Made by a program: the position numbers and the translations under genes. The notes below the pieces were generated by a model, which was not told the origin of the DNA, searched no databases, and saw only the letters and a program-made list of their open reading frames with translations. Positions 6,215 through 11,737 of a stretch of 13,849 nt of DNA are shown here, one piece after another; position 1 is the first letter of the stretch; every line of letters starts with the position of its first letter. The DNA is taken from NCBI GenBank assembly GCA_964513205.1, contig CAZELP010000035.1, forward strand, positions 1 through 13,849, written 5' to 3'. The stretch comes from JAGVJT01 sp964513205. GTDB taxonomy: Bacteria; Pseudomonadota; Gammaproteobacteria; Legionellales; Legionellaceae.

Positions 6215-7329
6215 ACAGAACTCAATCTCCAATGTACCGCTTAACAGGGCGATCACTGCATATCGATTTACCGCTATTACTCTTTTTATTGGGTCTGATT
6301 GGGGTTGGACTTGTTGTGCTTTATAGTGCATCAAATGAAAATTATGCGATGCTTTTACGACAAGGACTTCGACTTTTACTGGCTTTGGTCATTATGACTG
6401 TACTTGCCTTTATCCCCCCTCATAAATACAAACACTGGACACCGACACTTTATTTTTCGGGATTACTACTCTTATTTGCAGTCATGATTATTGGAAAAAT
6501 AGGAAAAGGTGCACAACGATGGCTAGATTTGGGAGTATTTCGCTTCCAACCTTCGGAAATGATGAAACTCGCTGTTCCCATGATGGCATCATGGTATCTT
6601 GATCGAAAAACATTACCACTAGACTTTAAATCATTGATGATAGTTTCTTTGTTCATATTCTTACCGGCTGCACTGATTGCCAAACAGCCCGACTTGGGTA
6701 CAGCAATCATGGTCAGTATGAGCGGTTTTTGTGTTATTTTTTTAGCAGGAATTTCATTTCGTATCTTATTTGGAATCATTGGCGCGCTTGCTGTCATTGC
6801 TCCTTTTTTATGGAGCGCGCTACATGAGTATCAAAAACAGCGCCTGATCACGCTCATTAACCCAGAGCATGATCCACTCGGAACAGGTTATCACATCATT
6901 CAATCCAAAATTGCAATTGGCTCAGGCGGCTTATTAGGAAAAGGATGGTTGATGGGCAGTCAAGCACATCTCAACTTTTTGCCTGAACATGCCACTGATT
7001 TTATCTTTGCTGTAGCAGGAGAGGAATTTGGCTTTTTAGGATGTCTGCTCATCCTTTTTTTTATTCTTGCCATCACATTTCGTTCCTTAAAAATAGCACG
7101 TGAAGCACAATCAACTTTTACACGTCTACTTTCAGCGAGCCTCGGAATGACATTCTTTTTCTCTGCGTTTGTCAATATTGGGATGGTCATGGGAATTCTA
7201 CCTGTTGTGGGTATTCCTCTACCTTTGGTCAGTTACGGTGGCACAGCTCTTGTGACATTCATGGCAAACTTTGGAATTTTAATGTCGATTCATTCTCATC
7301 GAATTTTATTTGATACATTACGAAGTTAA
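6211..7329 (+). CDS. rodA: Rod-shape peptidoglycan glycosyltransferase RodA
   Basis: RodA, a SEDS-family membrane enzyme, polymerises lipid II into glycan strands along the side wall in partnership with PBP2, whose gene it overlaps by four bases. The 372-residue protein is very hydrophobic, with about ten membrane segments. Family motifs are clear: GAQRWLDLGVFRFQPSEMMK (100-119), KQPDLGTAIM (158-167), the loop Asp263 in EHATDFIFAVAGEE (259-272; the position of the essential E. coli Asp262), and VGIPLPLVSYGGTAL (333-347). Length agrees with E. coli RodA (370). It closes the operon; a weak hairpin with a T run follows at 7354. Confidence 0.97.
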   Translation: MNRTQSPMYRLTGRSLHIDLPLLLFLLGLIGVGLVVLYSASNENYAMLLRQGLRLLLALVIMTVLAFIPPHKYKHWTPTLYFSGLLLLFAVMIIGKIGKGAQRWLDLGVFRFQPSEMMKLAVPMMASWYLDRKTLPLDFKSLMIVSLFIFLPAALIAKQPDLGTAIMVSMSGFCVIFLAGISFRILFGIIGALAVIAPFLWSALHEYQKQRLITLINPEHDPLGTGYHIIQSKIAIGSGGLLGKGWLMGSQAHLNFLPEHATDFIFAVAGEEFGFLGCLLILFFILAITFRSLKIAREAQSTFTRLLSASLGMTFFFSAFVNIGMVMGILPVVGIPLPLVSYGGTALVTFMANFGILMSIHSHRILFDTLRS

Positions 7330-7353
7330 GCACAATATTCATAAATCATGTTC

Positions 7354-7376
7354 TTAAGGTTCTCTTAATCTTTTTT
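7354..7376 (+). terminator. Weak intrinsic terminator candidate after rodA
   Basis: TTAAG (7354-7358) pairs with CTTAA (7364-7368), extendable by one G-T pair, followed after two bases by TTTTTT (7371-7376). It lies 25 bases past the rodA stop. The stem is short and AT-rich, so termination would be leaky. Confidence 0.35.
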
Positions 7377-7430
7377 GTATAAAATATCACCTAATTTGAT
7401 TTTTTTAATACATAAAACAAGGGAGTGTCC

Positions 7431-7796
7431 ATGAAAAATGCCATTATCGGTTTAATGAGTACTGTTGTCTTAGTCGCTGTATTTGCCCAACCAGCCCGTG
7501 CACAAAGCATGGATATCTCACTGGCTCCACATGGTTCTAAGCTCATTGAGAATAACTTCTCTTTCTCTTTAGATGCGAATTGTGTTGTTCGCTCACAAGG
7601 TGAAGGGAAACAAACCATTCGACTTCATGTTCTAAAAGAAAATGGTGTGATTAATGGAAAAAAACTCGACAAAGGAGAGTCTACTTCTGTCGTGATTAAT
7701 GGCAGCAAATCAGTTTCTGTTCACGCGGAACCAGGTTCAAAAGTCAATATTCAAAATTTAGGTGATGGTCCTCTTGAGGCCACCTGTTCAGTCTAA
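7431..7796 (+). CDS. Unrecognised small secreted (periplasmic) protein
   Basis: A 121-residue product with a textbook Sec signal peptide: basic start MKNA, hydrophobic core IIGLMSTVVLVAVFA, and an ARA cleavage site after residue 24. The mature 97 residues are predicted to be mostly beta strand, rich in Ser, Gly, Asn and Lys, with repeated short segments (GSKLIENN, NGKKLDKGEST, INGSKSVSV). There are exactly two cysteines, Cys51 and Cys119, which could form a disulfide tying the last strand to the first. Translation starts at ATG 7431 behind GGGAG five bases upstream; a GTG inside that ribosome site (7425) is rejected. It has its own leader after rodA and converges on rnhB with a 9-base overlap. 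I do not recognise the family and assign no function. Confidence 0.85.
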   Translation: MKNAIIGLMSTVVLVAVFAQPARAQSMDISLAPHGSKLIENNFSFSLDANCVVRSQGEGKQTIRLHVLKENGVINGKKLDKGESTSVVINGSKSVSVHAEPGSKVNIQNLGDGPLEATCSV

Positions 7797-8345
7797 TAAT
7801 CGAGCAACAGGACCAAAACTTCTGCGATGAATATCCGTTACACCGAGTTGCGACAACGCATCTCGGTGTAACACTGTTGGATACCCCTTGTGCTTCTCAA
7901 AGCCATAACCGGGATATCGGCTTGCCAACTCTATCATCTCTTGATCTCGAGATACTTTTGCTAAAATTGAAGCCGCACCAATCACATCAACCAAGGCATC
8001 ACCATTTACAATCGCTTTACCAGGAATATCAATATTAGGCAGATAAAGCCCATCAACCCAAATTTCATCTGGACGAACGGCTAACCCTTGTATGGCACGC
8101 TTCATCGCCAATAAGGTCGCATGATGAATGTTTAATCGGTCAATCTCTTCAACTTCTGCTCGACCATAAGCATAACAAACCGCTTGTGTCTCAATTTCTT
8201 TAGCCAATCGACGACGCTTTGCGTCCGTTAGTTTTTTAGAATCGGTCACACCAGGAATGGTGCACTCAAGAATCACAGCACATGCAATCACAGGCCCTGC
8301 CAACGGTCCTCGCCCAACTTCATCAACGCCTGCTATTTTCATCAT
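7788..8345 (-). CDS. rnhB: Ribonuclease HII
   Basis: RNase HII cuts the RNA strand at ribonucleotides embedded in DNA duplexes, starting ribonucleotide excision repair. The 185-residue protein carries the catalytic IAGVDEVGRGPLAGPV block (4-19, Asp8 and Glu9), SKKLTDAKR, the third-acidic-residue strand IWVDGLYLP (near 95-103), and DVIGAASILAKVSRD, with the C-terminal PGYGFEKHKGYPT and IHRRSF motifs. E. coli RnhB has 198 residues, so it is complete. Two consecutive ATG codons (8343-8345, 8340-8342) can start it; there is no clear ribosome site. In many gammaproteobacteria rnhB follows lpxB; here it stands alone between an unknown secreted gene (convergent) and a holin-like gene (divergent). 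Confidence 0.96.
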   Translation of the reverse strand: MMKIAGVDEVGRGPLAGPVIACAVILECTIPGVTDSKKLTDAKRRRLAKEIETQAVCYAYGRAEVEEIDRLNIHHATLLAMKRAIQGLAVRPDEIWVDGLYLPNIDIPGKAIVNGDALVDVIGAASILAKVSRDQEMIELASRYPGYGFEKHKGYPTVLHRDALSQLGVTDIHRRSFGPVARLLD

Positions 8346-8450
8346 TAAAAAATTACTAAAAAAACATGGACAAGAGCATAAACGATTCGCTACATTGAAT
8401 CACGCACTTTTCATTTTAAAGTGTATGACTAACGCAAAGGAGCACAATTA

Positions 8451-8720
8451 ATGAACATGCAGAAATTAAGTCCGTTGTCTCTAGGGTTGTCTATGGGTGT
8501 TATTTGGGGTGTTATGATTGTTTTGATGGGTTTGCTGGCGCATTTTTTTGAATACGGTACCGCTTTTGTCACCTCCATGGGAGTCATTTATGTTGGATAT
8601 GAACCTTCAATTGTTGGCAGCTTTATTGGTGGCGCAATAGGATTTATCGATGCATTGATTGTTGGCCTTTTGATTGCCTGGTTATACAATGGCTTCTTAT
8701 CTTGCTGTTGCAAAAAATAA
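8451..8720 (+). CDS. Small holin-like two-helix membrane protein
   Basis: An 89-residue protein with two strong membrane segments (about residues 9-30 and 56-81) separated by an aromatic stretch (FFEYGTAFVTSMGVIYVGYE). The first carries LGLSMGVIWGVMIVLMGLLA and the second ends GLLIAWLYNGF. This resembles a family of small chromosomal proteins generically named bacteriophage holin in Legionella-like and some environmental genomes. A Cys-Cys-Cys-Lys-Lys tail (85-89) may face the cytoplasm. The ribosome site AAAGGAG (8436-8442) is strong and eight bases from ATG 8451. No endolysin or other phage gene is near, so a lysis role is doubtful. It ends one base before the convergent mdfA-like gene's stop. 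Confidence 0.8.
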   Translation: MNMQKLSPLSLGLSMGVIWGVMIVLMGLLAHFFEYGTAFVTSMGVIYVGYEPSIVGSFIGGAIGFIDALIVGLLIAWLYNGFLSCCCKK

Positions 8721-8721
8721 A

Positions 8722-9966
8722 TTATTCTTGCGTATGCTGCGTTCTAAATCTAGATGCAGCATACATCACAATCAAGTAAATCACGCCGACTGCAAAACAA
8801 TAAAAACTAAAAATAAAGTTTGAATGCCCCGAATATAACAAATTCACAAACTGAACACCTATTGCCTGAACGGACATCAAAATCATACTCATCAATGCAG
8901 AAGCAGTGCCTTTTGCAATTTGTGTTGAAAATAAAACAAAACGGCTCAAAGGAGAACCCACAATGCCTAAGCCAAAGAAATACAGCATAAGGCCAGGAAT
9001 TAATCCTACGAATCCTGTACTGAAAAAAACCTGCAAAATGAGCATCAATGCCAAACCAGATCCTAAAACTAAGGAACCAATTTTGAGTAGTTTTTCAAGA
9101 GAACATGTGTGTGTCAAACGACGAAGAGTCATATTTCCGGCAATGATCGCGCCAAAAATTGGAATTTGCCAAATGCCATATTCCATCAAACTTAGTTTTC
9201 CAACCGTGACCAAAATGACAGGCGCCAAACCAATCCATGCCACACAAGGTAATCCCGCCAAACCCAATCCCATAGACGCTAACATAAATGAACGATTCAT
9301 TGAAAGTCGTTTGTAATTGTGCATGATTGTTTTAGGAGACAGTGGCACACGAGGAATAGCACTCCCATCTCGCTTGGTCTGTCCTACAGATTCGGGCATT
9401 TTCCATGCAAGCCCTAACAAAGAAATCAAGGCAAACGCAGCAATCATGACGAAAATAAAACGCCAGTTGAAATAATGCACAAACAAAGCCCCAGCCAAAG
9501 GTCCTAAAAGAGGCGCTAAAATTGAGATATTAGACATCATGGCCATGAGTCTAATCGCATCCATTTCCTCAAAAATCTCCTGCAAAGTGGCATAACCTAT
9601 CACACTGATAAAACAAAGCCCCATGCCTTCAAAAAATCGAGCAATTAAAAACTGATGCATAGAGGAAGAACACGCAATCCACACGGTAAAAACAAAAAAG
9701 ACAACAGCTCCAGTTAGCATGATAGGACGACGACCATAAGCATCAGATAAAGGTCCTAAAAAAAGCTGCAAAGAGGCGCCGCCTAAAATATAAAGCGTTA
9801 AAGAAGTGGCAATATCAGACTCACGACCATTAAAGGTATTCACAACATCAATCATACCAGGCATAATCATGTCGTTCGCGATGTAAGTCAAAAACTCATA
9901 TAAAACTAGAAAACCAGCAAAAAGAAGTGCCTCAGTTCGTGTAATCGGGATAAGTGGCTGAGCCAT
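8722..9966 (-). CDS. mdfA: MdfA-type multidrug/proton antiporter (MFS, DHA1)
   Basis: A 414-residue, 12-helix major facilitator very close to E. coli MdfA, which exports chloramphenicol, lipophilic cations and other drugs in exchange for protons. The first helix carries LYEFLTYIANDMIMPGM, placing Glu24 and Asp32 at the positions of the MdfA proton/substrate acids Glu26 and Asp34. Motif A is GPLSDAYGRRPIM (71-83); Arg110 in IARFFEGMGLCFI matches MdfA Arg112; QEIFEE, IAPLLGPLAGA and YGIWQIPIFGAIIAGN are also conserved. A GAGAG ribosome site precedes the ATG. It is transcribed alone, divergent from pdxB and convergent with the holin-like gene. The subfamily is secure; the substrates cannot be read from sequence. 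Confidence 0.93.
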   Translation of the reverse strand: MAQPLIPITRTEALLFAGFLVLYEFLTYIANDMIMPGMIDVVNTFNGRESDIATSLTLYILGGASLQLFLGPLSDAYGRRPIMLTGAVVFFVFTVWIACSSSMHQFLIARFFEGMGLCFISVIGYATLQEIFEEMDAIRLMAMMSNISILAPLLGPLAGALFVHYFNWRFIFVMIAAFALISLLGLAWKMPESVGQTKRDGSAIPRVPLSPKTIMHNYKRLSMNRSFMLASMGLGLAGLPCVAWIGLAPVILVTVGKLSLMEYGIWQIPIFGAIIAGNMTLRRLTHTCSLEKLLKIGSLVLGSGLALMLILQVFFSTGFVGLIPGLMLYFFGLGIVGSPLSRFVLFSTQIAKGTASALMSMILMSVQAIGVQFVNLLYSGHSNFIFSFYCFAVGVIYLIVMYAASRFRTQHTQE

Positions 9967-9988
9967 GTAATTCTCTCAAAAATACCAA

Positions 9989-10018
9989 TTGTTCATACAG
10001 GTGAGGAACGATTATACT
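9989..10018 (+). promoter_or_regulatory. Candidate pdxB promoter
   Basis: TTGTTC (9989-9994) and TATACT (10013-10018) are 18 bases apart; the -10 matches 5 of 6 and the -35 only 3 of 6. Transcription would begin about 20 bases ahead of the pdxB ATG, leaving room for the AAGGGA ribosome site (10037-10042). Confidence 0.45.
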
Positions 10019-10047
10019 CCTCTCATTGAATCAATCAAGGGACAGAG

Positions 10048-11061
10048 ATGTTGAAAATACTGGCAGATGAGACTTTACCACTTCTGGAACTTTTTCATTC
10101 TGAATTTTCTCTAACCACGTACAGCGATCTCAATACCCTCGAAAAAAATCTCTCAACACACGACATTCTCATATGCCGCTCTACTCTCAAAGTTGATGAG
10201 GCGTTGCTAAAAAATAGCGCTATCACTTGTGTGGCAACCGCAAGCAGCGGATCGGATCACATTGAAAAAAATTATCTCGAAAAGCATCACATAACCATGC
10301 TGGATGCAAAGGGCTGTAATGCGCATGCCGTTGCAGATTACGTTTGTAGTGTATTTTCTTGGATATCAAAGAATAATTTGCTTTTAAACCAAACAGCAGG
10401 CGTTATCGGTTTAGGCCATGTGGGACGTCTTGTTGCAGAAAGACTTCGTCGATTTGGATTGATCGTACATGAATATGATCCCCCTAAAGCCCAAATTGAT
10501 CCATCATTTAAATCAGCATCCATTGAAACGATACAAGATTGTGGATTAATTTGCCTACATCCAAACTTGCATGTCGATCTCCCGTACCCGACTCAGCACT
10601 TCATTAATGACGCTTTTCTAAAGCAACTGACACCTCAAACTGTGATCATCAATGCATCAAGAGGTGGTGTTGTCGACGAGAAAGCATTGCTTGCTTATTC
10701 AATATGCTACTGTACAGACGTCTACCACAATGAACCTGAGATTCAAAAAAATATCATTGATTATGCCACGCTTTGCACGCCACACATTGCCGGTCATACC
10801 ATTGAAGCGAAGAAAAATGCGGTTGTGTATCTCGCCGCACAATTATATGCACATTTTCAAAAACCGCTCCCAAAAGCGCTGTCTGCATGCTCGCCTATTC
10901 GATTAAAGCGAAATCATACGAGCTCAATGGAAGACGCTTGGCTTTCTCATTATAATCCGTACGAAAACACAGTCGCACTCAAAACAGCTCGAGACAAAAC
11001 ACAAGCCTTTTTAGCCCTAAGAAAAGCACATCAATTTCGACACGATATTGAGTGGGAATAA
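10048..11061 (+). CDS. pdxB: Erythronate-4-phosphate dehydrogenase (pyridoxal phosphate synthesis)
   Basis: PdxB oxidises 4-phosphoerythronate with a nicotinamide cofactor, the second step of the DXP-dependent vitamin B6 route. The D-2-hydroxyacid dehydrogenase signature is complete: Rossmann loop GLGHVG (121-126) followed by an acidic residue in YDPP (143-146), and the catalytic trio Arg205 (NASRGGVVD), Glu229 (YHNEPE) and His246 (CTPHIAGHT). PdxB-specific features are ATASSGSDHI (64-72 region) and KGCNAHAVADYV (88-99). At 337 residues it is shorter than E. coli PdxB (378): the dimerisation domain is abbreviated and the protein stops just after the segment matching the E. coli LRKNYLERREW region. 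The stop codon directly abuts the left end of the inverted-repeat element. Start ATG has AAGGGA five bases upstream. Confidence 0.95.
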   Translation: MLKILADETLPLLELFHSEFSLTTYSDLNTLEKNLSTHDILICRSTLKVDEALLKNSAITCVATASSGSDHIEKNYLEKHHITMLDAKGCNAHAVADYVCSVFSWISKNNLLLNQTAGVIGLGHVGRLVAERLRRFGLIVHEYDPPKAQIDPSFKSASIETIQDCGLICLHPNLHVDLPYPTQHFINDAFLKQLTPQTVIINASRGGVVDEKALLAYSICYCTDVYHNEPEIQKNIIDYATLCTPHIAGHTIEAKKNAVVYLAAQLYAHFQKPLPKALSACSPIRLKRNHTSSMEDAWLSHYNPYENTVALKTARDKTQAFLALRKAHQFRHDIEWE

Positions 11062-11075
11062 GGCTCCGTTGCAAA
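11062..11075 (+). repeat. Left terminal inverted repeat
   Basis: GGCTCCGTTGCAAA begins at the base immediately after the pdxB TAA. It pairs with the right repeat at 13 of 14 positions, with scattered matches for five further bases inward. It includes TTGCAA, which in IS6-family ends is known to act as a -35 box. Confidence 0.7.
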
Positions 11076-11093
11076 AACTACGATTGTCTACAC

Positions 11094-11123
11094 TTTACTC
11101 ATCACTTAATTAGTGGCTATAAT
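11094..11123 (+). promoter_or_regulatory. Promoter of the dinJ-yafQ module
   Basis: TTTACT (11094-11099) and a perfect TATAAT (11118-11123) are 18 bases apart, inside the left inverted repeat, so the cassette brings its own promoter. Transcription would begin about 30 bases ahead of dinJ. Confidence 0.6.
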
Positions 11124-11133
11124 GTAGCTACAT
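11103..11133. promoter_or_regulatory. Operator candidates for DinJ autoregulation
   Basis: ATGTAGCTACAT (11122-11133) is a perfect 12-bp palindrome overlapping the last two bases of the -10 box. A second, imperfect palindrome, CACTTAATTAGTG (11103-11115), lies in the promoter spacer. Ribbon-helix-helix antitoxins of the RelB/DinJ group repress their own promoters at such palindromes. Confidence 0.5.
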
Positions 11134-11158
11134 ATGGTGATTATATACAGGTGAAATT

Positions 11159-11425
11159 ATGACTGATTGTGTGATTCGTTCCAGAATAGACCCACTTATT
11201 AAAGCCAAGGCTGATAAGCTGTTTAAGCATATGGGGTTAACATTAAGCGAGGCTATTCGTTTGTTTCTCTACCAATCTGTTGCAGAAAAACGGATTCCCT
11301 TTAATATTAGTACGCCCAACGCAATAACGCGCATGGCTCTTGAGTCTGCCGCTCGTGGCGAGAAGACTAGTCCCACATCACTAGATCAACTTAGTGAAGA
11401 GTGGGATGACGCGTGCGACGAATAG
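11159..11425 (+). CDS. dinJ: DinJ/RelB-family antitoxin
   Basis: The 88-residue antitoxin has a ribbon-helix-helix N terminus: strand CVIRSRID (4-11), helix PLIKAKADKLFKHMG, then the family's LTLSEAIRLFLYQSVAEKRI (28-47) and PFNI. The C-terminal half (about 50-88) is acidic and probably unfolded until it wraps the toxin. The strand residues should contact DNA at the promoter palindromes. The ATG has AGGTGA four bases upstream. It overlaps the yafQ GTG by 13 bases, which couples toxin translation to antitoxin synthesis. The family is clear; calling it dinJ rather than relB rests on the YafQ partner. Confidence 0.92.
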   Translation: MTDCVIRSRIDPLIKAKADKLFKHMGLTLSEAIRLFLYQSVAEKRIPFNISTPNAITRMALESAARGEKTSPTSLDQLSEEWDDACDE

Positions 11426-11682
11426 AACAAACGAACCAATTTAAACGTGACTTCAAAAAAATTGCTGCATCGGGTCGATATAAAAAGAAAGATTTCTTAG
11501 ACGTTGTTGAACTGTTGATACACGATAAGCCTTTGCCTGAGAAATACCGCGACCACGCTTTGATTAATGATTGGAAAACCTATCGTGAATGCCACATCAA
11601 ACCGGACTGGTTGTTGATCTATAAACTATATGATGATCTGCTCTTGCTCGCCAGAACAGGATCGCACAGCGAGCTGTTTTAG
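11413..11682 (+). CDS. yafQ: YafQ-family mRNA interferase toxin
   Basis: YafQ cleaves mRNA in the ribosomal A site. The 89-residue protein keeps every key residue in register with E. coli YafQ shifted by two: His48, His61, Asp65, Trp66, His85 and the terminal Phe89, in the motifs YRDHALINDWKTYRECHI (45-62) and PDWLLIYKL (64-72), with RTGSHSELF at the end. It therefore looks catalytically intact. The only in-frame start is GTG 11413, inside the 3' end of dinJ; no separate ribosome site is seen, so it should be made less than its antitoxin. A small GAGCT-GTTTT-AGCTC palindrome spans its stop (11671-11685) but has no T run, so a terminator is not claimed. Confidence 0.93.
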   Translation: MRRIEQTNQFKRDFKKIAASGRYKKKDFLDVVELLIHDKPLPEKYRDHALINDWKTYRECHIKPDWLLIYKLYDDLLLLARTGSHSELF

Positions 11683-11695
11683 CTCTGTAATATTA

Positions 11696-11709
11696 TTTGC
11701 AACCGAGCC
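11696..11709 (-). repeat. Right terminal inverted repeat
   Basis: Read on the minus strand this is GGCTCGGTTGCAAA, identical to the left end except at position 6. It lies 13 bases past the yafQ stop and 28 bases before the glpD ATG. Its TTGCAA (11697-11702) is oriented to act outward, but the best -10 at 18 bases (TAAGTT) matches only 3 of 6. Confidence 0.7.
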
Positions 11710-11711
11710 AG

Positions 11712-11734
11712 AAGACATGCTAAGTTGATGTCTT
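11712..11734 (+). promoter_or_regulatory. Hairpin just ahead of glpD
   Basis: AAGACAT (11712-11718) and ATGTCTT (11728-11734) form a perfect 7-bp inverted repeat with a 9-base loop, ending three bases before the first glpD ATG. It does not resemble the E. coli GlpR operator as I know it. It could be a leader hairpin controlling translation or an unrelated operator; no function is shown. Confidence 0.4.
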
Positions 11735-11737
11735 TCT

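Larger units (their letters stand above)
11062..11709. mobile_element. Putative IS6-type non-autonomous element carrying dinJ-yafQ
   Basis: Left end GGCTCCGTTGCAAA (11062-11075) and right end TTTGCAACCGAGCC (11696-11709) are inverted copies matching at 13 of 14 positions. They follow the terminal repeat pattern of IS6-family elements (IS6100 GGCTCTGTTGCAAA, IS26 GGCACTGTTGCAAA, from memory), each differing from IS6100 at a single, same position. The 648-bp interior holds only the dinJ-yafQ module with its promoter; no transposase is present. IS6-family insertion normally leaves an 8-bp duplication, but the flanks (GGGAATAA and AGAAGACA) do not match, so the insertion is old, was rearranged, or the repeats arose otherwise. 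The element lies between the pdxB stop and glpD. Confidence 0.65.

Noticed and set aside
7788..7818. CCTGTT/AACAGG inverted repeat at the convergent end of the secreted-protein gene and rnhB as a bidirectional terminator
   Set aside because: Six-bp arms around a long loop with no T run on either side.
8395..8422. TTGAAT/TAAAGT promoter for the holin-like gene
   Set aside because: Spacing of 16 with only 4 of 6 matches in each box, in a highly AT-rich gap where chance matches are common.
8906..9316. 136-codon plus-strand open frame inside the mdfA-like gene
   Set aside because: It is antisense to a clear MFS transporter and is basic and low in recognisable motifs; a shadow frame.
11671..11685. 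GAGCT-GTTTT-AGCTC as a terminator of dinJ-yafQ
   Set aside because: The stem is five bases and there is no T run after it.
11054..11717. 8-bp target-site duplication around the inverted-repeat element
   Set aside because: The left flank GGGAATAA and the right flank AGAAGACA do not match, and no shifted 3-9 bp duplication longer than a single A is seen; I therefore do not claim one.
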